A stretch of 64,000 nt of DNA from Lumbricus rubellus (lineage: Eukaryota; Annelida; Clitellata; Crassiclitellata; Lumbricidae), in contig OX243825.1 of assembly GCA_945859605.1 (NCBI GenBank), positions 2,149,424 through 2,213,423 on the forward strand, given 5' to 3'. The stretch's first letter is position 1, and each line of letters begins with the position of its first letter. The notes under the pieces are model-generated. The model saw only the letters and a program-made list of their open reading frames with translations. It did not search any database and had not been told where the DNA came from. The position numbers and the translations under genes are program-made. Positions 35,601 to 45,395 of this stretch are shown here, one piece after another.

Positions 35601-38600
35601 AAACCTTTTTACTTCGGATCTCGCGCTGATTACTTACTGATAGCACTGCATCATGGGATGCGTCTGATAAGTCACAGCGTTCTATTTTAGCCATTTCTTG
35701 GCTGCCATACCGTTTACATGGCAGAACAAAAGCCTGCAAAATTACCATGAAAAGGATTCATGCCAAAAGCAGAAGTAAGATTGAGGGAAAAATACCAATG
35801 CTGCGATGGGCGAATAATATAGAACGCTAACGTGATAGATCACCCGCACACTGCGTTCAATTAACTGGCAAGCATTGGGACAGCCGAGTCGATTAAAAAC
35901 ATTGCTTAGACATCGCTATGTTATTAAAATTCTAACCTTTCAAACATAAATATTCAAATGCATGCAAATTTACATAATCCGTGTAGAAAGTTTTTAATGT
36001 TTTTGCGCACAATACGAGCGAAAAACAACTTTAATCAATGTTTATAAGTGTTCACCCCAATCATCGCTCACGAAACTAGTTTGTAAGCCAAGCTATCGCA
36101 CAAGGTTGGCCCTGTAGAGCGAAAATAGCCCAATAAATTCGCCCAAATGGTCGATCTAACAGAAAAGTAACCGAATTTTTCACACATTTCACTAATTTTT
36201 TTAGTTATGTTCCGGATCGAATTTTTTGATGCAGCTAGCTGAAAAGTCTTAAAATATGTTTTTCTTCAATACAAAAAAGTTTGTTGCTTTTATCCACAGT
36301 TTGCACAATGCACGAGCTTAACGTCCTCACTACAACAACAGCAGCAACAACAGCGCACGAGAAGGCGCTAAACACGTCATTGGTTATGAATATTCATAAT
36401 CTGGAACCGGCCAATGAAAAAGCGTTATAGCTTGCAATGCTACGAAATCGGGTACGGAATGCCTATATGCATCCCGGATAGGCACCCGTTGTGTGACCTT
36501 ACCCGACAGCTCCTTTACTATCTTGTATAGTGTTTTTGAATCCCCTTTCTCCGCTGCCTCCTCTGCCTCCCCCAGCCTTGTTTCCAACCATGTCTTTTTG
36601 TCCACTTTGCATCTTTTCTTGACTTCTTTGTCCTTCGCTTGATACTCAGCTGTTGCTGTCTCTATGCCCGTGCCTGTACTCCATGCCTGTTCTTTTTCTC
36701 CTTTCAGCTTCTTGCGTTCGTCAATTGCTCTCCAGGTGTTCTCGCTGATCCATCTCTCTTTCCTTGTTCCCCGCCTGATTCCTATGACATCTCTTGCCAC
36801 GTCCATTGTTGCATCCTTGATGTTCTTCCAGTTCTCTTCCACTGTCTCGCAATCCTCTTCCTCCAATAGACTGAAGCGGTTTTTTAACTCCAGCTGGAAT
36901 TTCTCTCTAATGTCCTCTTTGTTCAGTCTTGCCACATCAATTGTCTGGTAGTCGAATTTGTTGACCAGTTTCTTCAGCTTCAGTCTTATCGTTGCAATCG
37001 CCAGGTAGTGGTCTGAAGCGACATCGGCCCCTCTATGCACGCGCACGTCCTGCAGTGATGAAGCCCATCTTTTGGAGATGCACAGATGATCAATTTGATT
37101 TGTGGTTCTTCCGTCAGGTGATCTCCAGGTGTCCTTGTGAATGTTTCTGTGCTCAAACATGCTGCCCCCGACTTTCAGTTTGTTGTTACTGCAATTATAG
37201 CTAAGCATTCTCTCTCCATTGTCATTTCTCTCACCAGCCGCTTCCGCCCCCATCACATCCATCCATCCCGTCCTGTCTTTGCCTATTTGCGCGTTGAAAT
37301 CTCCCATTATTATCGTTAGGTCATGTTCCGGTGTTGCATCTATAACATCCTGAAGTTGTTCGTAGAATTCATCTTTTTTGTCATCCATGGCTGTATTTGT
37401 TGGTGCGTATATCTGTATCAGAGTCATCTTGGTGTGTCTCGTCTGCACTCTCATGGTGATAATTCTTTCGTTTACCGGTTCCCACCCGATGACAGCCACC
37501 GCAATCTTTTGGTTTACCATTATACCCACTCCTCTTTGATGTTTGTCTCCCCCTGAGTAGTACATGGTCATTCCATCGGATGTAATGCTTCCACTTCCAG
37601 TCCATCGCGTCTCACTAAGCCCCAGTATTTCCAGTTTGTATTCCTTCATCTCTCTCGTCACCTGAGCCATCTTCCCCGCAGCGTACAATGTTCTTACGTT
37701 CCAATATCCGATTTTTGTCTTGGCTTTGGTCGTTAGGATTTGAGACTTCTGGGTCTTGGCTTCCTTTCGGCTTTCACCAGGACCCTTCATAAGCGGATTT
37801 GTGTTGCTCCTCTCATCTCCCATAAGTCCTGCCTCAACAGTGTAGTTTGGGTTTTCCTGTATCGTTTCTGTTGCAAGTTGTTTTTTTTACCTGGGTGGGC
37901 CGCAAACCCACCGCAGAACCCTCCTCCTTTTTCAACCGGGCTTGGGACCGGCTTTGGCCTAAGGTGTTTAATTTTCCTTATCACCTCAGTTGCATTAGGT
38001 AGGCTATTTAAAAGTAAGTAGGCCTAAGTATATTCTCTAATGTACCAGCTGCAAAAACGCACTCTGGTTTACAAGCACAAAAACATGACACAAAAAACAA
38101 ATACAAGACAAATCTGGCAGCCATCAACGGCGCTAACTCATATAGCTCAAGCCTTTTGATGGAAACGTCACAACGACAGTCATCCTTAGGCAAAAAACTC
38201 CGCTCGAGAAGCACAAGTCACCATCGTCAAACTCCTACGCGTTGGCTACACGGAGAGTTCAGCCGACAGTTTCTCGTACCGATTCCCGATGATGGTAGTT
38301 TAACATTATTTTCAGTGTCTACAGAGCCGAGAAGCATAAGTGCGAAGAGCAGCGACGGTAGCAAATAACGTTTACCACCACAGTTTCATTCGAACCATTA
38401 TAATTATTCGATATGAGGCTACATGATAAAAGTTGGGATGACGCTGTTTAACATAAAATTAACAAGTCTTAGAACGTGATACGAATGTCGATACCCGATA
38501 CAGATGTCATTTTACCAATAGCGAGTTTCCATAAATTCTGCGATTCGTTTTTGGTGGAGATGTCGTGATCAAAAAGAAGTTCCTTAACCTCATCAAGTCG

Positions 38601-38891
38601 TATCAAAACGGTCGTATGCTGATTTGTAATCTGCTGAAACGATGCATTGAGAAGCTCATGCATACTTTGAACTTGCTTCATGTAGATATCTTGCATCTGT
38701 GAACGTAGGTCAATCGCTTGAAGACGCTCATGAAATTCAACAAACATTTGCCGAATCTCTGATGCGATGCTGATCGACGAGTCTCCACTTTCACAGCCCT
38801 TCACAGTGCACTGACCTTTCACGGTAAAGATCATGTTGTGCGCTGATAAAACTGCTACTATTGCAAAGTAATATATCGCAATTGATCTCAT
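23590..38891 (-). CDS. FReD gene A: secreted fibrinogen-related lectin-like protein, 3 exons
   Basis: Coding exons (minus): 38,891-38,516, 26,195-25,903 and 23,967-23,590; phases 1 and 0; 348 residues. Exon 1 gives a signal peptide (residues 1-26) and a coiled coil (about 45-120). Exon 2 gives DGSLNFNRSWTEYKNGFG and GEFWLGNEKVHRLTN. Exon 3 gives FSLDSENNKYTLRLSG, AGDTL, the calcium-site-like DNDND, NCA and GGGWWFNNC, then MIKSK and TGA. FReD proteins of invertebrates are secreted oligomeric lectins that bind microbial carbohydrates. Oddities: the N-terminal fibrinogen subdomain (SGVY, CDM) is missing and an NNW linker with a PHST-type repeat replaces it. Intron 1 is 12.3 kb, almost all transposons. 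Exons were joined by phase, homology to gene B and order. RNA could show extra exons. Confidence 0.85.
24022..24290 (-). mobile_element. Internally deleted derivative of the RTE-like LINE
   Basis: Read on +, 24,022-24,120 matches the LINE 3' end at 28,140-28,250 (CCTTAGTCC, TGCACAT.GGGC). From 24,121 it switches to the LINE 5' region seen at 37,860-37,945 (GTTTCTGTTGC, TTACCTGGGTGGG, CCCACCGCAGAACCCTCCTCC). A 12-bp duplication (GTGTCCCTGTGG) follows at 24,222-24,257. It is a SINE-like, two-ended deletion derivative in intron 2 of gene A. Confidence 0.7.
25164..25382 (+). mobile_element. tRNA-derived SINE, copy 2
   Basis: Same head (TGGTGTCGTGG), B-box region (GGTTACAGGTTCCAATCC), body (GGGACCTTGAGCAAGTCC, CGGCGTGAAACTCCGATTCAG) and end (GGGGCGCTATAACGAGTGCGC) as the copies at 17,341 and 60,226. 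It has a short CATACATA tail. It lies in intron 2 of gene A, in the opposite orientation to the gene. Confidence 0.8.
26583..26613. repeat. (TA)n microsatellite
   Basis: About 15 TA dinucleotides in intron 1 of gene A. Confidence 0.95.
27140..27375 (-). mobile_element. LINE-like 3' ORF fragment
   Basis: A 76-codon minus-strand frame with DHARALKALISDPPIEG, GRGKPPTSELQAEYGMEAS and GNGHAPRQ. I recall this wording from tails of repetitive retroelement ORFs in marine invertebrates. The + side begins with a CATCAT run. No catalytic domain is present and the family is not settled. Confidence 0.45.
28153..29844 (-). CDS. LINE reverse transcriptase half-ORF
   Basis: A 563-codon open frame. The first seven codons derive from the inserted element's terminus and one target-duplication copy. 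Everything after VNGNSLRT is LINE. All RT blocks are present, including FADD with its two catalytic aspartates, and the thumb/C-terminal region RRRLRW-type motif (RTRLRWLGHLHRM). No stop or frameshift is seen. It lacks the endonuclease, which is 6.6 kb away, so it cannot retrotranspose as it stands. Confidence 0.85.
   Translation of the reverse strand: MPICIRDVNGNSLRTHEEQAKRWKEHFSAVLNCQEPETVHDFSLDPPLETLSAELGEITEWEVERAINRLRNGKSAGIDGMQAELVKSGGGEMVTRITGLCNKIWNTGEVPRDWRDGIIIPIPKKGDARDCNNWRGITLLSVPGKVMATIILNRVQKAADSMMRQQQGGFRKNRSCCDQIFALRQIIERCVAGNTKMLVNFMDFRKALDSVHRPTVWNILRHYGIPEKIIGIIENMYQESRCAVRSEGKLGDWFQIVTGVRQGCVLSPLLFLLVMDWVMRRSTKEEIYGLEWRDGKRLADLDFADDIALLDSTWSGMIGLTMRVETEAGSAGLRINAAKSKLMKVGCWETTQEIRAGGEAIDEVEDFGYLGSVIANDGSCDKEVRCRLGKASVVFGRLNNIWRNKGLGIHIKVRLYKAIVLSTLLYSSETWPMTAANLKRLEAAHHRWQRKILGVTWRDKIRNEEIRRRTGMEKIEEVIKRTRLRWLGHLHRMEEDRISKQEMDWTPSGWKRKRGRPRKNWRDTISKDLTDGGLTWEEAVNSAQNREEWKTCIAQCAHSTWTD
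31437..32360. repeat. Tandem array of about 150-175 bp units (six copies)
   Basis: Each unit contains, in order, GTATGCTAAAA, CACAT, CAGAG, ATGCAGAATATGTGG, ACATGAAACATTACTAA, CTGATTTAAACATTACA and ACAATTGATAT. The block GTATGCTAAA occurs near 31,450, 31,608, 31,759, 31,926, 32,100 and 32,262. The units differ by 10-20 percent, so the array is older than the microsatellites. Confidence 0.8.
33485..34310 (+). mobile_element. L2-like LINE 3' fragment carrying a short insertion
   Basis: The end encodes DRLDFLVLMSALAQSSCF, IGLSLWNGIPPS and FRVHHTGSTSERL, the C-terminal words of L2-type RTs. Compared with the copy at 44,938-45,390, bases about 33,629-33,968 are extra. That insert has GGGATTATTATCCC and TGTTGTTTTGGCAAAGG and ends in a GATT tetramer run, as LINE or SINE insertions do. 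Confidence 0.7.
34690..34930. repeat. Dispersed minisatellite of the AGAAGCTGGATTGATGAAAA type
   Basis: Units of roughly 35-45 bp share AATAGAAG(C/T)TGGATTGATGAA. The same unit recurs at 25,050-25,430, 46,550-46,760, 50,660-51,120 and, in reverse, 56,810-56,970 and 58,015-58,090. It is not coding. Confidence 0.7.
36471..37823 (-). CDS. LINE endonuclease half-ORF (exonuclease-endonuclease-phosphatase fold)
   Basis: 451 codons from the ATG at 37,823 to the target duplication. Visible: KIGYWNVRTLYAAGKMAQV (often misannotated as craniofacial development protein 2-like), the catalytic Glu in SETRW, GDFNAQIGKDRTGW, and the SDHYLAIATI histidine/aspartate block. It then has a linker to the RT. In the present DNA the frame runs on through 22 codons of the inserted element to a stop at 36,384. 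Confidence 0.85.
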
Positions 38892-39126
38892 GGCGACTAA
38901 ATCACTACTCTAGAATTGACCACAGAGAAAACGTACAGCCAATGATTCCTTCTCTTTAACAAGATAGTCTTCAGATTGAGCATACTTATGCTGAACTGAG
39001 CGATGCCTTCCTGACACGTGATTGATCACGCTGCTGTTGAATATTAGTTTCTTCTCTCCCGCACAAAAAGCTGACTTATTAATTGCCCTGCTGGGTCATG
39101 TGAACAGATGATACTGATCTTAAATA

Positions 39127-39958
39127 CACGGTGTCCCAATTAAACTAATACTCTTTTTGTTTTGGCGATATACTTGTCAATTCTAAATGAAACTCTATAA
39201 AAATTTAGAGAATGTAAGAGGGATAAATTATCAATGTTTCCTAAAACTTTTATCCAATTCTGCCAACCGAGCCCGAAGTTATACCCATTCAAATTTGGGC
39301 AAAGGAAATTTTAAGTTTCCAACATGTAAAAGATAGGAAATTATTTTTTGCAACTGCAAACATTACTTTCTAAATTAATAAATATGTCGTCATATTTCCG
39401 TCATTTCCATGTGAGGGGACAATAATAAAAATGGTTTTCAGCAAAGATGACTTGAGTTTAATAAAAAAAATTAATAAAAGAAAAACATTACGGTGCAAAA
39501 GGTTTTTTAAGGAATTTCCTAACAGAAACTGGCTCATCGCAGCCTTATGAAACTCGAATACGTGAGTAACGTGACGTTGACCAGTGACCACTTCAAACAG
39601 CGAAATGTGAAAGAATGGAATCGTTTTTATCAAGGGATTTTTGACAATTCAATCAATGAATGGCGAAAGCGCCTTAGAGCATGCATTCGAGCTAATTGAG
39701 GACATTTTGAACGCCAGCTTTGAAGAACAACGCTAACACTATAATTTCCTATCTTATACATGTTGGAAACTTAACAATTTCGTTGCCCACATTTGAACAT
39801 GCATAACTTCAGACTCTGTTTGTAGAGTTGGATAAAATTTTCAGGAGATATTGTTAATTTATCCCTCTTACATTTGCTGAACTTTTATAGAGATTCATTT
39901 AGAACTGACAAGTATATCGCCAAAACCAAAAGGGTATCAGTTCAATTGGGACACCGTG
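39127..39958 (+). mobile_element. 832-bp mariner-like element, internally deleted
   Basis: The ends CACGGTGTCCCAATT and AATTGGGACACCGTG are inverted and flanked by TA on both sides, as for Tc1/mariner. The inverted match extends far inward (GGCGATATACTTGTCA, CAACATGTA.AAGATAGGAAATT). The + strand near 39,640-39,720 encodes SINEWRKRLRACIRAN and GHFE, the C-terminal tail of a mariner transposase. The DD(D/E) catalytic core is missing. Confidence 0.85.
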
Positions 39959-40049
39959 TATAATGCATGTAGGCCTAATTATTATATGGTGTACCGTGTT
40001 TGTGGTTGCAAATTTGAATTAGGTTTCAATGTATATATTCTGTGTAGGC

Positions 40050-40051
<2 letters not shown>

Positions 40052-40098
<47 letters not shown>
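40052..40098. repeat. (TA)n microsatellite
   Basis: About 23 TA dinucleotides upstream of FReD gene A exon 1. Confidence 0.95.
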
Positions 40099-40105
<7 letters not shown>

Positions 40106-40789
40106 ATACACGCATGCATTAGACCTATGTGTATTGCATTACAGTTTTTTTTAGCTGTTTGGATTTTGCAGATCTGGTCGGGAACGGCTCGTAAAGTCAT
40201 CGGAAACAGACATAGGCCTAGTCTAAGCTTATAATATACTATCTGTTTTATGCTGGTTGGTATGTGAAGTCTTATGCTACCGGTACATGTTACAATGAGT
40301 TTATACCGTCATAGTAGTCATTGTCTAAAACTAACTGCAATTTAACTATCATAATATTATGACGAGTTGATTGTAGTCCGTGTCTTCCAGGATATTCCAA
40401 CATCGACATTGTTCAATCAATGAACAATTAATCATAATTTTATTTTTAAAAATCGCCTCTCCAATCGTTGTCTCAACTCTCAAGCAATTAATGAAACGGA
40501 AGGTGATGAAAATGATTGTTTCGTGAGTAGAATATCGCAGTGCACGACGGCCATTGCCAGAAGACGCAGGATGGCAAGAGTCCGCAAGACCTTTACGCCA
40601 TGAAAGTCATCACTCTGATGGGAGTCAATCTGAACAGTGACTTTGTAGATTAAAGCCATAAAAGAAGAATAGCAACTTTTATTTTCATCATTTCAGGACA
40701 ATTATACGACTCTCGCGAAACATAATGCAGTGCCGGGTCATATGGAAAGAAGTCACAGAGAAAATTTATCAAGAGTCACAGCCAGGTCT

Positions 40790-41230
40790 TAGTAATAAGG
40801 CGGATGGCCTTTTTACAGAAATTTTTAAGAGATGAGTGGTTGAGGACCAGATGAAATTACAGTAGGTTAGGTATGGTTGAATTAAAACATGATATAAGTT
40901 TTTTAATATTAAGGTAGGAAGTAAGTGGGAAATTCTCCTTAAAATTCCTAAGTTTTTCATAACTTTTTCGATATTTCATAAGTGTGAACATTCCATTTTA
41001 GATGCTGATCAACGAAGAGACCAAGAAACGTAGAAGATTCAACTTGGGGCACCAACATATGCCATCGATTAATAGCCTATAGATCTAATAATTATCCTTC
41101 ATTAGCTGGAAGATTTTTTTTCTTTGATCTAAATATAATACAGTTAGTTTTACTAAGGTTGTGTGAGAGCTTGTTGACTTTGAACCAGACACTAGCGAGG
41201 GTTGGTAAGAACTGCGCTATATAAGTGATA
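40790..41230 (-). mobile_element. CR1-type LINE reverse transcriptase fragment
   Basis: Broken minus-strand frames give FLGLFVDQHLKWN, ILRRISHLLPTLILKNLYH and IQPYLTYCNFIWSS, the RT palm-to-thumb region. It is related to, but not the same copy as, the LINE at 18,080-22,560. No intact frame. Confidence 0.65.
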
Positions 41231-42099
41231 AGATCCATACATAATTATGCGCTTGTTGCTGCTCCCAACCAATGGAGCAGAGTTTGAGCAAACAACTCCG
41301 AGATTACAAGCAAAGGTCGATCGTTGCAGAGGACGACGTTGAGCGGTTGAGTGTAATACATAGTTCTGTGCATCAGTAATTAGAATTGCACGAGTTAGGG
41401 GCATAAGTTAGAGGGAAGGCTACATGTTAGACACATGAGATGAACTCTATTACAGGATATCAGATGTGAAGGCAACAAAACTCATGGTGGTAGCAATGAA
41501 ATTAATTTGACAATGATTCGTATATGCAGGCAGTGGCACAAAGCTGCATTTCAATCACATGACAAGGAACAGAGGCTTGAAAATTGATACGATGGGTAAC
41601 CAGAACAACTGTTAATAACGTGATGTAAATGTAAAACGTTGCTGCAATCACATGGAACAAAAAATAAACCTACTTTATCAGAGATATAATAAGCTGCAGC
41701 CGGTTATGAAGGTCATGGGATGGACAATTAAGTAGATCAGTGTCAAGAATAAGGGTTCACGACTCGACGAAGCTAAGCAGATGACTAGGCCTGTAAAGGC
41801 TCTTAATGACAGTGCATACACCCATGCAAATCGGAATCTGACACTGACAGTCACCTATGTACATCGTTAGGCCTATTTTTTTGTTTAGGATTGTAAAGCA
41901 TTACCGGTAGGCCTACTTGCAAGCATCATGACAGATCTCAAGATTTCTTCCCAGTTTGTGCCCAAGTCTTTATAATTATCTGTATTTGTATACACACAAA
42001 TTTTATACGTGTATTTTATGGCTGGATAAAATTTATCCATATAATATATTTAATATCATAGGCCCGTATGTACAGTACAGTATCTTCTTTCTTCTTCTC

Positions 42100-42451
42100 T
42101 TCTTTCTCTCTTCCGTCAGTCATGCGACGACGATGAGGCTTTCACATGACTTCTCCAGACTTGTCTATTTCTGATGAGATCCTTTGCTCTTGGTATACCG
42201 ATATCCATCATCTTCAGATCCTCTCTGACATTGTCCATCCAAGTCTTTGGTTGTCTTCCTCTGCTTCTCTCTCCTTCTATATGCCCGTGCAGGGCCGCGA
42301 GTGGTAGTCTTTTTCCCTCCATGCGCTCCACATGACCGAACCATCTGAGCCGTCTTTTCCTGATTTTTTCCACTACCGTTTCTTCTGCGCCCAGCTCCTC
42401 TCTTGTCTTCTCGTTCCTGATTCTCTCTCTCTCATACAGCACAGTATGCAT
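42100..42451 (-). mobile_element. LINE C-terminal RT fragment
   Basis: The minus strand encodes RKRRLRWFGHVERMEG, RGRQPKTWMDNVREDL and RQVWRSHVKASSSS, a canonical RTE/CR1-type ORF2 terminus. It lies 200 bp downstream of the ZCCHC24-like exon, in the same orientation. Confidence 0.75.
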
Positions 42452-42534
42452 AGTGATAATTATCGCAGGCCGCCACTGTTACAGTTGAGTGAAGACACAA
42501 GAAAGCGTTGTTTAGCCAGGCCAATGCGTTACTA

Positions 42535-42954
<420 letters not shown>

Positions 42955-43151
42955 CTAAAATAGCCGATATGCTTTCAAAATCAGGGTTTTAAAGCTCTTC
43001 ATGCCACTCCTCATGATGACGCGAGGTTTTATATATCTGCTGTGGCTTAATTAAACATCCTATGCAGCAAAATTAAACAATTTCTCTAGCCAGTCTAATT
43101 TATTTTTTTTATTAGTGTTTACATTGTCGACATTAATATAATTTTTACAGC

Positions 43152-43260
43152 ATGTCTTCTCGAATTATTATCATCATTATTATCATAATTGCCATTATAA
43201 TTATTATTACTATTATTATTACTATTATTATTATTATTACTATTATTTTTATTTTTTATT
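43152..43260. repeat. (ATT)n microsatellite
   Basis: ATT/ATC trinucleotides upstream of the ZCCHC24-like exon. The short poly-Ile frame is spurious. Confidence 0.9.
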
Positions 43261-43470
43261 ATCAATCATTTATTAAACAGAACAATTTTTTACAAGAAAC
43301 AGCACGAGAAGTTCTTTGTTCTCTAGTTAGAAACATAACACAGAACAAATAAGTGAAAATGCCTCCAAATGCAACTGCATTAAATCTTTCGCACAAATTG
43401 AGAGGTGTTTAAAAATATGCGTGGTTTCGAGTAGTTTTCCAGTTATTATTGTTATTATTATTGTTATTAT

Positions 43471-44460
43471 TACCACCATTATTAATTTATTACATTTATT
43501 AATTTATTATTTTAACTTGAAGTGCAATTATTAGTAAAGGAAGACGAAAAAAATATCTTTCTGTGACGACTAATCTTTGTTGACACAAGTATGAATTTAA
43601 TTAAATAATTACCGTAATTAATTACTCCATAGGGTCGGCGTAGTATTAGTATTATTATTACCACCATTATTAATTTATTACATTTATTAATTTATTATTT
43701 TAACTTGAAGTGCAATTATTAGTAAAGGAAGACGAGAAAAATATCTTTCTGTGACGATTAATCTTTGTTGACACAATTATGAATTTAATTAATTAATTAC
43801 CGTAATTAATTATTCCACAGGGTCGGCTTAGTATTATCATTATTATTATTACCACCATTATTAATTTATTACATTTATTAATTTATTATTTTAACTTGAA
43901 GTGCAATTATTAGTAAAGGAAGACGAAAAAAATCTTTCTGTGACGATTAATCTTTGTTGACACAAGTATGAATTTAATTAATTAATTACCGTAATTAATT
44001 ATTCCATAGGGTCGGCTTAGTATTATTATTATTACCACCATTATTAATTTATTACATCTATTAATTTATTATTTTAACTTGAAGTGCAATTATTAGTAAA
44101 GGAAGACGAGAAAAATATCTTTCTGTGACGATTAATCTTTGTTGACACAAGTATGAATTTAATTAAATAATTACCGTAATTAATTACTCCATAGGGTCGG
44201 CTTAGTATTATCATTATTATTATTATTACCACCATTATTAATTTATTACATTTATTAATTTATTATTTTAACTTGAAGTGCAATTATTAGTAAAGGAAGA
44301 CGAAAAAATCAATCTTTCTGTGACGATTGATTTTTGTTGACACAAGTATGAATTCAATTAATTAATTACCGTAATTAATTATTCCATAGGGTCGGCTTAG
44401 TATTATTATTATCACCACCATTATTAATTTATTACATCTATTAATTTATTATTTTATATA
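43471..44460. repeat. AT-rich satellite, about 188-bp unit, five copies plus a partial
   Basis: Units begin TACCACCATTATTAATTTAT at 43,471, 43,659, 43,850, 44,033, 44,227 and (partial) about 44,412. Each contains AACTTGAAGTGCAATTATTA, GGAAGACGA, TTTCTGTGACGA, TTGTTGACACAA and CCATAGGGTCGGC. Most differences are in ATT-run length. The high similarity means recent amplification. Confidence 0.9.
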
Positions 44461-45395
44461 TACAAGCTTTATAGGATATTCACGATGGTGTGCCCGACAT
44501 AATAAGGTAAGGACCAGCTGAAGCCAGACCAAAACGGATGAGCGTAGTGTTATGCCAGACCATATTATTTACAAATTAATAAGCACGGAAATATAGCCCC
44601 ACACTCAATCTATAGGCTAGTCTATAGCAGTGGTTCTTAACATTTTCAAGGGAGACGAACCCCAAGAGAAATCCATACTACTCACCGAACCCTTCACATT
44701 TGAACAATAATTTTTTTAACTAGGGCCTAATGGGAACAAAAGGAAAAAAATTGAATACACGGGTGGAATAAAGCCCTAAGTGCCATTATTTCTTTTATAC
44801 GCTTTTCGCGTGTTTCCTGTAGATTGGTCTCTCATCTATGGAAGAAAGCACTAATGATCATTAATTCCCGTAAATAGTAACGTTTCATTCGCCGTATGGC
44901 AGCACCCTATCAGTCACACGTAAACAAAAATGGACGCTGTCTTGAGCAAGACACATTACCTGTTTTCACAATCTGTGGTACCCAGCTTGAAATAAATCCC
45001 TACATTCATGATTTTATGGCTTTACTAGATCCCTCTCTCTCTCTGACCGTATACAATTCAAAGTTCTTGCTTTGTTTTTTTTATGTCTCAATTGGGTCCT
45101 TCTTCGAAGCATCTCTGTGATCTGATGCTACGTCTCCTCTCTGCCACATCACTGCGTCCTCTAATATCATCTGATCGGCTTGACTTTTTATTCCTCATGT
45201 CTGCCTTGGCTCAATCCAGTTGCTTTGCCTGCATAGGTCCCTCTCTATGGAATGGAATTCCACCATCAGTTTGCTCCACCTTTCTCTCTGGTAATCTTTC
45301 CTCATCTTTCTCTTGTATCAAAGCTGCTTTTTCTTTCAGGGTCCATCACACTGGCAGCACTTCTGAAAGACATGCTGACAGTAGCGCTATTATAA

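Larger units (their letters stand above)
31296..36330. mobile_element. Nested 5.0 kb TIR element with TA borders
   Basis: The left end GTGAGGAGGTTAAGG and right end CTTAACGTCCTCAC are inverted. The pairing extends about 120 bp inward (GTGCATTGTGCA, GTGGATAAAAGCAACAAA, ATATTTTAA, CTTTTCAGCTAGCTGCATC), with TA at both borders (31,294-31,295 and 36,331-36,332). A rearranged copy of its right 2.8 kb occurs at 44,938-48,776. No transposase frame is supported; Tc1/mariner-type ancestry is suggested only by TA. Confidence 0.7.
29833..36470. mobile_element. 6.6 kb TIR element, 9-bp target duplication (Mutator-like by TSD length)
   Basis: The first 36 bases (starting GCATATAGGCATTCCG) are perfectly inverted at the right end, and the inverted match continues at about 75 percent to about 110 bp (including ATTATGAATATTCATAACC). 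The 9-bp ATCCCGGAT repeats directly at 29,824-29,832 and 36,471-36,479. No transposase is recognisable. The interior is AT-rich and holds a second TIR element, a 150-170 bp tandem repeat and an L2 fragment. A 9-bp duplication points to Mutator-like elements; the superfamily is inference. Confidence 0.85.
28131..37960 (-). mobile_element. RTE-like LINE, single ORF interrupted by a 6.6 kb insertion
   Basis: The endonuclease half starts at 37,823 (minus) and shows IGYWNVRTL, LGLSETRW, IMGDFNAQIG and SDHYLA. The reverse transcriptase half ends at 28,153 and shows NWRGITLLSVPGKV, GFRKNRSCCDQIF, DFRKALDSVHR, VRQGCVLSPLLF, FADDIALL and LRWLGHLHRM. Removing 29,824-36,470 (the insertion plus one target duplication) joins them in frame: 451 plus 557 codons, about 1,007 residues, no stop. 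The 3' end is a short GGTAA run at 28,131-28,145. The 5' UTR includes TTACCTGGGTGGGCC on the + side. This was recently a complete element in intron 1 of FReD gene A, in the same orientation. Confidence 0.85.

Noticed and set aside
38156..38368. 70-codon + strand frame near gene A exon 1
   Set aside because: No recognisable domain, no splice support, and it lies in intron 1 of gene A on the opposite strand.
43471..44460. CRISPR-like array
   Set aside because: The units are contiguous 188-bp satellites without unique spacers, and the DNA is eukaryotic.
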